Part shown: piece after piece, positions 19,811 through 29,502 of the stretch
Position numbering within the stretch: the first letter of the stretch is position 1
How the letters are laid out: each line of letters starts with the position of its first letter
NCBI GenBank assembly: GCA_018114805.1
Contig: CP073042.1
Span: forward strand, 4,154,001-4,218,000
DNA from: Candidatus Streptomyces philanthi
Lineage (GTDB): Bacteria; Actinomycetota; Actinomycetes; Streptomycetales; Streptomycetaceae
Direction: 5' to 3'
DNA length: 64,000 nucleotides
Made by a program: the position numbers and the translations under genes
The notes under the pieces: model-generated
What the model saw: only the letters and a program-made list of their open reading frames with translations
What the model was told of the DNA's origin: nothing
Databases searched by the model: none

Positions 19811-20248
19811 CGCCGAGTCCGGCCACGCGACACTGAAGTTCACGGCCGCTCGCACGGGCGAGCGGAAGGTGTGCGGGCGACTTCCGCCCGGCATATCGCT
19901 GGTTAACGGACGAAGTGCCCGCTGCGGGGCGCCGTGTACCGGCCAGAACCGATGAGGTGTGACGTTTTCTCGCGTCACGGCGCTGAATGGAGCGGGCCCA
20001 CTGGTCATCGGCCGCGCGCAAGCCGGGGTTCCCCCCCCCCCCCGTACCTGCGGCTACGCGCAACCGGCGCGGGTGGGGCACGTTCCCCCGGCCCTGCCCG
20101 CGCCCCCTCCTACCCGCACGGCCTGATGCCCGGCTGCCCGTACGGCCTGACGCCGATACGGGTGTGGCCCGGGTAGGGAAACGTGGCGGCGGCGTGGCGC
20201 CGCCCGGGGGAGCGGGCGCGTCCGCCCGTACGGTCCAAAACGGCGCGG
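19811..20248. other. Intergenic region with 13-C homopolymer
   Basis: No supported gene. It contains a run of 13 C (20031-20043) and two GTACGGCCTGA-like copies. The poly-C tract is a likely place for sequencing or replication slippage. Confidence 0.5.
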
Positions 20249-21168
20249 CTAGCGGTAGACGACCACCTTGTCGCCGGCCTTCACCTGGGTGAAGACCGAG
20301 GCGATCTTCTTCTTGTCGCGCACGTTCACGCAGCCGTGCGAGGCGCCGCTGTAGCCGCGGGCGGCGAAGTCCGACGAGTAGCGCACCGCCTGCCCGCCGC
20401 TGAAGAACATCGCGTACGGCATCGGGGTGTCGTAGATCGTCGAGACGTGGTCGCGGCTCTTGAAGTCCATCTTTAACGTGCCCTCGCGGGTCGGCGTGTA
20501 CTGCGAGCCGAACCGGACGTCCATCGCCGTGAGCACCTTGCCGTCGACCATCCACGACAGCGTCCGGCTGGCCTTGCTGATGCACAGCGTCCGCCCGGTC
20601 ATGCACCGCGGGTCGGGCTTGGCTATCGGGCGGCTCGTCGGCGGGTACATCGCGGTCCGGCTCGGCCGGTCCGTCAGATCGCGCAGCTTGGCCCACGTCT
20701 TGGCGTCCAGCGCGCTGGAGGCTGGGCGGTTGTGGCCGCGCTGGAAGGCGGAGACGGCCGTGCCGGTGACCGAGCCGTAGTACCCCGTGGGCTGACGGTC
20801 GAAGAGGCCGAGTTGGCGCAGCCGGGCCTAGAGTTCGCGCACCTTCTCGCCGCTGGTCCCGAGCGCGAGCACCGGCCGCGGCAGTGGCTTGGCGGGACGC
20901 GTCGGCCAGGTGCGCTTGGACGGCGCCCGGGTCGGGGCCGGGGCAGGGCGGTGGGTGCGCGGCGGCGCGGGGCGCTGCGTGCGGGGCTTGGTCCGGGCGG
21001 GCTCCGGCGCCTTGTGCGTGCGCTGCGGGGCGTCGCGCTCGGGCTTCGCGGTGGCGGTCGGCCCCTGGGACGCCCCGGATCGCACGGACGCCGGCTCACG
21101 CTGGTCACGGCTGCCGCCGTCACCACGGCGAGCGTGGTCTGTAAGACCGAAACGGACATCCGGCGCAT
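20249..21168 (-). pseudogene. L,D-transpeptidase with peptidoglycan-binding domain, interrupted
   Basis: The order is: signal segment (MRRMSVSVLQTTLAVVTAAA), a Pro/Arg/Thr linker, a PG_binding_1 domain (ALGTSGEKVREL then ARLRQLGLFDRQPTGYYG and TAVSAFQRGHN), and a YkuD catalytic domain with SGASHGCVNVRD holding the nucleophilic cysteine. It would form 3-3 peptidoglycan cross-links outside the membrane. The frame shifts near 21105, just after the signal segment, and TAG stands at 20830-20828 where CAG (Gln) is expected between VREL and ARLRQ. The catalytic half from 20650 to 20249 is open. Confidence 0.75.
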
Positions 21169-21436
21169 CTGTCGCCCCCCACATCACGGCAATTTTTTCC
21201 CCTCCCACTTATGCCCGGGGCCGCCGGGTGTCGAACCTCGCGTTGAGCGGAGACGAGGGGCGCACGCCCGCGCGCTCAACCAGCGGGCGAGGCCCGGAGG
21301 TCCACCCGCCGAACGAGGAGGGGACGGTCAACCGGCGCGCGGGAAGCGGACGTTCGACCTGCCCGGGAGAGCAGCGCGCTCGGCCGACCCGGAAAAACCG
21401 CGTGCTCGCCCCGGCGCGCCCCGCCGACAATGGGTC

Positions 21437-22036
21437 ATGCTGATCGACCACTGGCCGCTGGCCGGGCTGCGCGTGACCACGCCGCGCCTGGAACTGCGGC
21501 TGCCCAATGACGAAGAGCTGGCCGCGCTGGCCGACCTCGCCGCCGACGGCGTGCACGCGCCCGACCGGATGCCGTTCACGGTTCCGTGGTCCGACGCGCC
21601 CGGGCCGCGACGGGCGCGCTCGGTGGTCCAGTACCATTGTTGGTTGCGCCGCTGCGACTGGACGCCGGACGACTGGTCGCTGAACCTGGCCGTCTTCCGG
21701 GACGGCCGGCCCGTGGGCACGCAGGAGTTGTCCGGGCGGGACTTCGGCGTACTGGGGGTGGTCGGCTCCGGTTCCTGGCTCGGCCTGCGCCACCAGGGCC
21801 AGGGCGTGGGCACCGAGATGCGGGCCGCGATCCTGCACCTGGCCTTCGCCGGGCTGGGGGCCCGGGAGGCGGTCACGGCCGCGTTCGAGGACAACGCGCG
21901 CTCGCGCGGGGTCTCGCGCAGGCTCGGCTACGCGCCCGACGGCGTGTGCCGCGTGGTCTCCCGTGGTCGGCCGGCGACGCTGCGCCGACTGCGGCTGGCC
22001 CGCGCCGACTGCGGCCGGACCCCGACCTCCCGGTGA
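21437..22036 (+). CDS. GNAT family N-acetyltransferase (RimJ/RimL-like)
   Basis: About 199 residues starting MLIDHWPLAGLRVTTPRLEL. The acetyl-CoA binding segment is GLRHQGQGVGTEMRAAILHLAF, followed by AVTAAFEDNARSRGVSRRLGY, both typical of the RimJ/RimL-like branch that acetylates amino groups of proteins or small molecules. The usual conserved ending (DPDLPVTLTGLDPCLPLFGL) exists but in another frame from about 22015, running open to 22215, so a one-base shift near 22012 probably shortened the C-terminus. The catalytic core is not affected. The 295 bp up to the next gene otherwise hold nothing recognisable. Confidence 0.75.
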   Translation: MLIDHWPLAGLRVTTPRLELRLPNDEELAALADLAADGVHAPDRMPFTVPWSDAPGPRRARSVVQYHCWLRRCDWTPDDWSLNLAVFRDGRPVGTQELSGRDFGVLGVVGSGSWLGLRHQGQGVGTEMRAAILHLAFAGLGAREAVTAAFEDNARSRGVSRRLGYAPDGVCRVVSRGRPATLRRLRLARADCGRTPTSR

Positions 22037-22331
22037 CCCTGACCGGCCTCGACCCCTGCCTGCCGCTGTTCGGGCTCGACGCGGAGGCGCCCCCGGAGCC
22101 GGGGGGCGGCGGAACGGCGTCGGTGACGGGGAGGGCGGCACATGCGCCAGGGCGGGGAACCGGGCTGGGCGGCGGTGCCGCCGAAGGTCGCGCAGCGCAC
22201 GAGCCCTTGACCTGAACCGGGGGTGAGGTCAGAGCCTGGGGGCGACCGTACGCTGTCCCAGCGCACGCCCGGCCGTGACGCGGCCACCGCGCCGGCCGGG
22301 ACGGCTCGACGCCGCGACCGAGGAGCACGCC

Positions 22332-23710
22332 ATGCCCGCGCCCGCCGATCCCTTCGAGCCGCTCCCCGTGCCCGACGGCGGGGCGGGTGCCACGGCCGTA
22401 CGGCACTGGATAGCGGGGCACGCGCACCCGCTCCCCGACGTGAGCGCCCGCGCGCCGCTCGACCACCTCGTGCCGCTGCGCGCCATGGTCGGCGAGGCCC
22501 GCGTGGTCGGCCTCGGCGCGGCCACCCGGGGCGCGGCCGAACTCACCACGCTGGCCCATCAACTGATCCGCTACCTCGTCGAGGAGTTGGGCTTCCGCTC
22601 GTTGGCCCTGGACGAGGACTGGTCGAAGGGGCTCCAGTACGACGCGTACGTGGCCGTCACCGCCGTGCCCGGCTACGGCGGTGACGGACCGGTGACCCCG
22701 CGCGAACTGCTCGCCGACGCCTGGCGGCCGTATCGCAGCGCCGAGTTCCTCGCCGCGCTGCACTGGATACGGGCCTTCAACCAGCGCCACCCGAGGACCG
22801 CGTACGCGTCGTCGGCCTCGACTACGGCGCGGTGCGGGCCCACGTCTACGACGCGGTGACCGACCACGTCCGCGCCACGGCCCCGGACCAACTGCCCGAA
22901 CTCCTCGCCCTCTACGCCGACCTGCGCCCCGCGCGCCCCGCCGCCGAGCACGCCCGCTGGTACGCCGAGCTGCCCGACCAGGCTCCCCTGCGCGCGGCGG
23001 CGCGGCGGGCCCGCGCACTCGTGGCGGGCCTGCCGCCCGGCCCCGGCCCCGGGCACGCGCTCGCGCTGCGCCACGCGCGGGTGATCGAGGGGTTCTACGC
23101 GTACCACGGACGCGACGGCGACCAGGACCACGACGATCACCACGACCACGACCACGGCGATCACGGCCACGACCGCGATCCGGGCGATCCGGACGCCATC
23201 GGTGGCCCGGACGGCTCGTTGCCGCTCATGGCCGAGGACGCGATCTGGTGGCACGAACACACCGGCCACCGGTTTGTCCTGTGGAGCGGCCTCGCCCACA
23301 CCGCGGCCGGCGCCCCGCTGACCGCGTCGTTCCCGCCGGCGGCGGCGTCCCCGGTCACGCGGTGGGTGGAAGGTGGGGCGCTGCGGCGGCACTTCGGGGC
23401 CGGGTACGTGTCGGTCGCCCTGATGTTCGGCCACGGGAAGACGCTGCACACCGTCGCGCCCCCGTCACCCGCACTCGCCGACGCCGTGCTGAGCACCGCC
23501 CGCCCCGACGCGTACCTCCTCGACCTGCACGCCCCGCGCCCCGTCGCGCTGCACAACTGGTTCGACGCGCCGGCCACGGTCCGGGTCATCGGGCCCAGCT
23601 ACCAGGTGGAGCGGGACGCGGACTTTCACATCACCGGCGGACGCCTCGCGACCTGGTTCGACGTCCTGGCCTGGGTACCCCGGGTGTTCCCGCCCGACTG
23701 GCTGCCGTGA
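22332..23710 (+). pseudogene. Erythromycin esterase-like protein, frameshifted, with His/Asp-rich insert
   Basis: ATG 22332 follows GAGGAGC. The N-terminal part matches the Ere fold (RVVGLGAATRGAAELTTLA, LIRYLVEELGFRSLALDE), the second half from about 22800 in another frame continues VRVVGLDYGAVRAHVYDAV and EDAIWWHEHTGHRFVLWSG, then MFGHGKTL. A one-base loss near 22795 separates the halves. The loop that normally reads GEATHG in active esterases reads GAATRG, so the Glu and His thought to be catalytic are missing. A stretch of about 25 residues made almost only of His, Asp and Gly (23124-23190) is inserted. Macrolide hydrolysis is therefore doubtful even if repaired. Confidence 0.7.
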
Positions 23711-23753
23711 GCCGACCTGGTCGGACCCGGTCGGGCGGCATGGGGCGGCGCGG

Positions 23754-24264
23754 CTACGGGGCCAGCACGTCCAGCTCGGCCATCGCGCCGGTGGCGATCT
23801 CGCGGGTCAGCGACTCGGCGCGGGCCGCGTCGCGTTCGCGTATTGCCTCGCCGACGCGCACGTGCAGGGAGACCGCCGCGGGGTCCGGATCGGCGAACAT
23901 GACATGGTGTTCGGTCCGCCCGGCCAGCACCTCGGCCACCACGTCGCCGAGGCGCGCGAACATCTCATTGCCCGACGCGTTCAGCACCGTTCGGTGAAAG
24001 GCCATGTCATGCACCAGATACGCATCGAGCTGCTGGCCGCGTGAGGTGGCCACCATGCCCAGGGCGTGCTCGGTGAGCCGCGCGCACTGCTCGGGCGTGG
24101 CGAGGGTCGCCGCGAGGCCGGCGGCGACCGGTTCGACCGCCGAGCGCAGCACCGTGAGGGAGCGGAGCTGACGCGGCCGGTCGGCCCCCGCCAGGCGCCA
24201 GTGGATCACCTGCGGGTCGAAGACGTTCCACTCCTCGGCGGGGCGCACCGTGACGCCGACCCGG
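23754..24264 (-). pseudogene. GntR/FadR-family regulator remnant (FCD domain only)
   Basis: The effector-binding FCD domain is well preserved: VGVTVRPAEEWNVFDPQVI, then AYLVHDMAFHRTVLNASGN with the Asp and His metal or ligand residues, and LHVRVGEAIRERDAARAESL near the TAG stop. The winged-helix DNA-binding domain that should precede SRRRVGVTV is absent: upstream of about 24264 the sequence abruptly becomes part of a gluconokinase gene on the other strand. A deletion removed the DNA-binding part and the start, so this cannot act as a repressor. Confidence 0.75.
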
Positions 24265-24277
24265 CGCCGGGACGCCC

Positions 24278-24364
24278 AAGTCCACGATCGGTCGCTCACT
24301 CGCCGCGCTCCTCGGCGTCCCGTACGCCGAGGCTGACGACTTCCATCCGCCACGGAACATCGCT
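24278..24364 (+). pseudogene. Gluconokinase remnant (P-loop region)
   Basis: A short plus-strand stretch reads KSTIGRSLAALLGVPYAEAD followed by DFHPPRNIA, which is the P-loop end and substrate region of bacterial gluconokinase (GntK). The glycine-rich first half of the P-loop is missing at the junction with the GntR remnant and everything after NIA is missing at the junction with an acetyltransferase fragment. GntR-type gluconate regulators commonly neighbour gluconokinase genes, so this supports a collapsed gluconate locus. Confidence 0.65.
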
Positions 24365-24565
24365 CGGCTACCTCCTCGGCGTGCTGGGCTTCGACCGGCT
24401 CGGCCTGCACCGCATCTGGGCGGGCGTCCTCCCGTCCGACACCACCCGCCCAACGCGCCGCGCGGGAGGCGGGCATGACCCGCGAGGGCGTGCTGCGGCA
24501 CTACGCCTACGCGAACGGCGGCTGGCACGACACCGTCAGTACGCCATCCTCGAACACGACTGGCA
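24363..24565 (+). pseudogene. GNAT acetyltransferase C-terminal remnant
   Basis: Reading plus strand, LGYLLGVLGFDRLGLHRIWA is followed by GVLPSDTT, then one frame over AAREAGMTREGVLRHYAYAN and GGWHDTV, then in a third frame QYAILEHDW. This is the RimJ/RimL-like C-terminal half (normally NxxSxxAxxxxGM...YAxLxxEW) with two frame breaks near 24445 and 24540. The N-terminal half is absent. Confidence 0.65.
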
Positions 24566-25200
24566 CGCCCGCCTGCGGCGTTGGCCCCCCGCTCCGCGAC
24601 GTCCCGCCGCTGTCCGGCGCCCGGCCGCCCGCTCCGGCTCGCGTCTCGCCCCTTCCGCCCCTCCCTTCACACCCGCCGACTTGTCCGCTGCCGCCGCCCG
24701 CTCCCGCGCCCGGCCGCCCCGTTGCCCCGTGCGGGACTTCCGAGTTCGCGCGGCGTGCCGTGCGTGCCGCACTCCTCGCTCCCCGGCCCGCCGCTACTCG
24801 CCCACGTCCGGCCCGCGTTGGGCCGGGCCACCCGCAAGGGTTCTGGGTACGGCGGGCCCCGGCCGGCCCGGCCAAACGGGCGCAGACGCCGCGTACGGCC
24901 GGAAAAAGCCGGTGATAGGGAGAGATGAGGCGGGAAACGTGGGTGTATCTCACCTTGCCGCACACCGGGAGGGAAGCGCGAGCACGCAGCGGAACGAGAG
25001 GCGTCAGCGGGAGTTTAAAACGGGCGTGCGGACGAAAGGAAAGAGGGATGCGTCAGCGGAAAGGATTCATCAACGGCCTTGACCCTCCGTTGCCTTCGCC
25101 GCCCTGGATCACCGCCCCACGGGCGGATACAGTGACGCTCGCTCTCTCGCCTTGCACCGCAGTGTGTCGAAGCCCGACCCGGTGACTCTAGGAGAACCAC
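24566..25200. other. Pyrimidine-rich intergenic region, no gene seen
   Basis: The first 330 bp are C-rich and low complexity. The remainder is less GC-rich and probably holds the promoter of the lipoprotein gene. AGGAG at 25190-25194 is its ribosome binding site. Confidence 0.5.
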
Positions 25201-26378
25201 ATGGGGCGCATTCTCCGTCTACGGACTCCCCATCTGTTGACCGCTTTGCTCGCCTTCTCCGTCATCACCTTCCAGGCCGGCTGTGACAGCTCGACTGATT
25301 CTTTGTCGTCGCTCACCGCCGTAAAGGGCGGAGTTGAAAACCGGGTAAGGGGCACCGAATTCAGAATCCCGGAGACGGTGCTGCTGCTCAACTGCTCCTC
25401 CTCCGCGGAACTCGCCCTCACCGGGCTCTCCGTACGCGACGCCAGCGTTGTGTCCGCCGCGTCGGGAGACCTGCCGGCCGACCAGAACCCCGGTGGCTCC
25501 TACGCCTGTCACGACGGCATGGCGGGTATCCCGCCTTCTCGGCGCTGCGGCAGATGTTCAACGAGGACTACACCCAGATGGCCGGCCGCTTCGCCGGGCC
25601 CGGCGGCGTGGGCGAACGGGCGGTGGCCTTCGAGGTCCGCACGGGGCTGCCGATGGGGCCGGAGCCGGACGCGGGGAACCCCGCCGACGCGCCACGGGAC
25701 AGCTATCCGGTCTTCCACGAGGGCGACCTGTGGTACATCGACCGCACCGGCCGGCTGCGCAGTCGGCTGCCAGAGAACCCACCGGAGAGCGCACGGGACC
25801 GTGGCCCGGCCGTCGACGCCCTATGGCGAGCCGCTCAGCGAGGTCTCCTTAGGCGGCGGCGTGGCCTGGCGGGCGAAGGACTCCGACCTGAACGAGTCCG
25901 CCATTCACCCCACCGGCGGCTACATCGCCGAACCCAACGCCGTCTGGAACCAACTCCAACTCCGTAAGCGCGGTGTCGACCGTGACGCCGGAACCCCGTT
26001 GAGCAAAAGCGCCGACTACGGCGGCGACGGGCCGCGAATTCCCCGAGGCAGCACCGAGGTCCCCGATTGTTCGCCCGAATTCTTGCTGGACTCCCGCGAC
26101 CTGATCTGCTCCCACGCGGGTAAGTCGAACGCTCAGATCCTCCGGGTGCGATTCACGGTAGACCTCCAGATCGTGCGGGACGTCGAACCACTCCTTCCCG
26201 AGGCCGATCTCCCTCCTATGGTGTCGTGCCATCGCCGGACAAGAAACAGATCGCCTTTCTCGTCGAGCGCGGCGACAAGGTCGAGGTCTACCGCCAGTCG
26301 CTGCGCGCGGGTGCGCACCCCGTCAAAATCGCCGATGCGCCGGATTCCGGAGTCACCTACCTCCTGGGGTGGAATTGA
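25201..26378 (+). pseudogene. Lipoprotein of unknown function, frameshifted
   Basis: ATG 25201 with AGGAG six bases upstream starts a signal ending in the lipobox QAGC (ALLAFSVITFQAGC). Recognisable coding pieces follow in alternating frames: RQMFNEDYTQMAGRFAGPGG and DLWYIDRTGRLR in one, YGEPLSEVSLGGGVAWRAKD and DCSPEFLLDSRDLICSHAG in another, and the end SPDKKQIAFLVERGDKVEVY up to YLLGWN and TGA. Breaks are near 25530, 25820 and 26215. Repeats of the SPDxxxIAF kind suggest a beta-propeller blade. No family is assigned. Base composition is less GC-rich than neighbours, consistent with accessory DNA. Confidence 0.55.
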
Positions 26379-27186
26379 CGGTGCGCGTCCCGCCAACCAA
26401 CCGGAACCCTCCGTCACCTCGGCGCCGCCAGGACCGGCCGTCTCGTCGGCCGACCCGGACGCGTCCGCCCGACTCGCCGCACTCGTCCCCTTCGCCGCAT
26501 CCGCCACGTCCGCGGCCGGGTGGAGCGTGCCCAGGGCGTCAGCCACGGCGTTAGGCACCGCGTCGTGCGCGGTCGCGAGGCGTACGTCGGCGACCAGTAT
26601 CGGCAACGGGTCCACCGTGTGCCCGCTCATGGCCACGCTGGTCAGCCTGCGCACCGTGCTGCGCCCGCCGTCGGCCGCTATGACATAGGCGGCCCGGATC
26701 GTCTCGTCAGGGCCGGCGGATCGGGTCACCGTCGCGCTCACACCGTGCGTGTCCTGGTGGAACCCGGTCAGCCTGGTGTGGAACTCGACGCCGCCCCCCA
26801 GCTCGCGCAGCCGCTCGTACAACACCTCCTGGGTGCGCTACTGCGGCACCATCCACGTCTCGCGATACGGAGCGCCCTCGTGCGGCTCGGCCCGGTCCAG
26901 CATCTCCCACTCCTACCAGGCGCTGCCTGCCGCGCCACCGCTGCATGAGGGCATACGGGCCACCGAACCGGGTGATGGCCGGGCCGATGCCGAGGCCGTC
27001 GAAGATCTCCCGGGTCCGCGGCTGGATGCCCTTGCCGCGCGCGCCGGTAAAGAGAAAGAGGGTGGCCGACTGCTCGATCACGCGCGCGGGCACACCGCGT
27101 CGGGCCAGGTCACAGGCGAGGATGAGGCACGTCGGACCCGCGCCGACGATCAAGCACGACCGCCGTGGCGTCCTCCGCCGCGACAT
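26379..27186 (-). pseudogene. FAD-dependent monooxygenase fragment
   Basis: The N-terminal FAD-binding domain is present (CLIVGAGPTCLILACDLARR, with Gly to Cys in the usual GPTGL), followed by VIEQSATLF and GKGIQPRTREIFDGLGIG. One frame over comes YERLRELGGGVEFHTRLTGF and YVIAADGGRSTVRRL (the DG motif). A TAG replaces the expected Trp of VPQWRT near 26840. The C-terminal third is missing; the sequence runs into the convergent lipoprotein gene. Such monooxygenases hydroxylate aromatics or antibiotics such as rifampicin and tetracycline. The divergent TetR regulator and two operators suggest it was drug- or metabolite-inducible. Confidence 0.65.
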
Positions 27187-27331
27187 ACTCCGATGGCCCC
27201 GTCGGCGTTCCCGGCGCGGAAGCGTCCACCGCGCGCGCTGGGTGCCGCCCCCTTCGACGGGGCGTCGGGCGCGGCGGTGGCTCCGGGTGTCGGCGACGCG
27301 TCGGGTGCCGAGCGAGCGGGCACCACAGCTC

Positions 27332-27346
27332 CTTAACGTCGTTAAA
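27332..27346. promoter_or_regulatory. TetR-type operator copy 1
   Basis: CTTAACGTCGTTAAA is a near-perfect inverted repeat (TTAACG, one base, CGTTAA). It lies 37 bp from the perfect copy 2, between the monooxygenase remnant and the TetR gene. Confidence 0.7.
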
Positions 27347-27360
27347 TTCGACTTAGTCAA

Positions 27361-27390
27361 ACTATACGCTTAACGGCGTTAAGCTGTCAA
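27361..27390 (-). promoter_or_regulatory. Leftward promoter with operator copy 2 in its spacer
   Basis: Reading minus strand, TTGACA (27390-27385) and TATAGT (27366-27361) are separated by 18 bp, close to the housekeeping consensus. The spacer holds a perfect 15-bp inverted repeat, CTTAACG-G-CGTTAAG on the plus strand (27369-27383). Repressor binding there would block transcription of the monooxygenase. Confidence 0.75.
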
Positions 27391-27443
27391 GGGGTCACCG
27401 GCCCTGGGGGCGGGGGACCGACGCGGGAGGGGAAAATGGCCAC

Positions 27444-28119
27444 ATGGCGACGACGCGACTGGACCGGGCTCAGGTGGTGGACACCGCGCTGCGGCTGCTC
27501 AACGAGGTGGGGCTCGACGGGCTCACGCTGCGCAGGATCGTCAAGGAGCTGAACGTGCAGGCGCCCGCGCTGTACTGGCACTTCAAGAACAAGCAGGAAC
27601 TAGCTGGACGAGATGGCCACGGCGATCTACCGCCGGATGCACGAGGACCATCCGATCGTCGCGGACACCTGGCAGGGGCAGCTCGCCGAGTCCAGCAGGC
27701 GGCTGCGGCAGACGCTGCTTGGCCTGCGGGACGGCGCGAAGGTCTTCAGCGGCAGCCGCTTCACCGACGCCGGGCACGCGCAGTCGCTCGACGCGCACCT
27801 GCGGGTGTTCGTCGACGCCGGCTATCCCGTGGGGCGGGCCGCCCGCGCTTCGTTCATCGCGTTCACCTACACCCTCGGCTTCGTCATCGAGGAGCAGGTG
27901 GTGCACCCGGTACCGGGGGAGCGCGCGCCGGGGTACGACGTGGCGGAGCGCGCCGAGTTCATAGGGTCGGAGTTCCCGCTGGCGTTCGAGGTCGGTCCGG
28001 ACCTCTTCCACGACTACGGGGACTGGTTCGAGGAGGGGCTGCGGGTGATCGTCGCCGGCCTTGAGGCCACCCTGCTGGCCAGGCCCGCCCCCTCCAGCCA
28101 GGCGAACCAACCCGCCTGA
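27444..28119 (+). pseudogene. TetR-family regulator with TetR_C-type ligand domain, frameshifted
   Basis: The N-terminus is a classic TetR helix-turn-helix: RAQVVDTALRLLNEVGLDGL, then TLRRIVKELNVQAPALYWHF followed by KNKQEL. After GAACTAGCTGG near 27600 the frame changes and continues ATAIYRRMHEDHP to the end, with the all-helical C-terminal domain seen in TetR(B)-like repressors (SFIAFTYTLGFVIEEQVV). One base too many in CTAG explains the break (expected KQELLDEMA). It is divergent from the monooxygenase and faces two operator copies. Confidence 0.75.
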
Positions 28120-28190
28120 CCAGCCCCGTACCACCACGCCCGTACCCACTCACGCCCCCGTACCGCCAACGCTCGTACCGCCAACGCGGA

Positions 28191-28226
28191 CGGCCCGGCG
28201 CCGCGCTGCGCGCGCGTGCCGGGCCG
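28191..28226. terminator. Hairpin between convergent TetR and acyltransferase genes
   Basis: Perfect 9-bp arms CGGCCCGGC and GCCGGGCCG with an 18-nt loop, 72 bp past the TetR stop and 89 bp past the acyltransferase stop. Confidence 0.65.
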
Positions 28227-28314
28227 CTGGGGTCCGTCGGCTGTCCGTCGTTCATCCGTCGTCGCTCCGCAGCCGTGCCGCGGCTGCTCCGCGGATTCCG
28301 CTACGGGTTTCCGC

Positions 28315-29502
28315 CTACCGCTTCCGATTGCCGTAGATCGATCGCTTGATGACCGGAGTCAGGGGATTCTCGACTAGTTTGTGCAGCAGCCAGGCGAGGG
28401 CCAGCATGATCGCGATGGTGAGCGCGAACGTCGCGTGCGAGGGGATGTCGAGGTCCTGGTGGAGCGTCTCCATGGCGACCCAGCCGAGGTGCTCGTGAAC
28501 CAGGTAGAAGGGGTAGGTCAGGGCGCCGGCGACGGTGAGCCAGCGCCAGTTGGCCCAGTTCAGCTTGCCGAGGGCGACGAGGGCGACCGCCAGGTAGCCC
28601 AGCGCGACGATGCCGATGATGACCGAGGTGTGGCGGTACGAGAAGAAGTCCGGTTTCTGGGGGTGCCAGAGCTCGTCCACCGCGTACCGCTGTCCTATCA
28701 GGAAGCTGACTCCGACGATGCCCCAGGCGAGGGCGTCATTGCCGAAACGATGCACCAGATAGAGGCCGATGCCGCCGATGAAGTACGGCGCGTACTCCGG
28801 CATCAGCACGATGTCCAGAAGTGGCTGGTCGGCGGCGTCGGCCATGGCCGCGGCCAGCGTCCACACCGCGCAGAACAGCACGACCCGGTGCCGGCTCGCC
28901 CCTGGGAGCACCACGAACAGGGCGAAGAGCGCGTAGAACCGCAGTTCCGCCCAGAGAGTCCAGCACACGCCGAGCACTCGGTCGGCGCCGAGCGGCTGCT
29001 GGAGCATCGTGAAGTTGACCAGCGTGTCGCTGGGCGAGACGGTCGCGAACGCCACGGCCGGGAGCGCGAAGACGGCCGTGACCAGGATGATCGCCGCCCA
29101 GTAGGCGGGGAAGAGCCGGGAGACGCGGGATGCGAAGAAGTCCTTGAGCGGACGGCCCCAACCGCTCATGCAGATCACGAAGCCGCTGATGACGAAGAAG
29201 ATCTGCACGCCGAGGCAGCCGTAGGCGAACCACTCGGACGCGGTGGGGAACTGGTGGGAGGGGGAGGAGCCCCACGCCTTGACGATCTCGCCGTCGCGTC
29301 CGCCGTAGTGGTAGCAGGCGACCATGAGCGCCGCGACCAGCCGCAGCCCGTCCAGTGTGCGTAGCCGCGACGGTGGACGCTGCCCCGGGGGCTTGCCCTC
29401 AAGGGCGGTGACCGGAGTGTCGGGCACCCCCGACCTGTCGGCCGGGGGCGTGGCGGTCACGGCATCGGGGAGCGGCCCCGGTGCGGTACTCGGAGCTGTC
29501 AT
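28315..29502 (-). CDS. Acyltransferase 3 family membrane protein (OafA/YrhL type)
   Basis: 395 residues with a polar N-terminus and about ten membrane helices. The family signature is present: RLRTLDGLRLVAALMVACYH with the His needed for transfer, then GVQIFFVISGFVI and SRLFPAYWAAII. Such proteins move acetyl or other acyl groups across the membrane onto extracytoplasmic sugars. It overlaps the upstream polysialyltransferase-like gene by ATGA, making it the last gene of a three-gene leftward operon and pointing to O-acylation of the locus polysaccharide. It ends RSIYGNRKR. It is intact. Confidence 0.88.
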   Translation of the reverse strand: MTAPSTAPGPLPDAVTATPPADRSGVPDTPVTALEGKPPGQRPPSRLRTLDGLRLVAALMVACYHYGGRDGEIVKAWGSSPSHQFPTASEWFAYGCLGVQIFFVISGFVICMSGWGRPLKDFFASRVSRLFPAYWAAIILVTAVFALPAVAFATVSPSDTLVNFTMLQQPLGADRVLGVCWTLWAELRFYALFALFVVLPGASRHRVVLFCAVWTLAAAMADAADQPLLDIVLMPEYAPYFIGGIGLYLVHRFGNDALAWGIVGVSFLIGQRYAVDELWHPQKPDFFSYRHTSVIIGIVALGYLAVALVALGKLNWANWRWLTVAGALTYPFYLVHEHLGWVAMETLHQDLDIPSHATFALTIAIMLALAWLLHKLVENPLTPVIKRSIYGNRKR

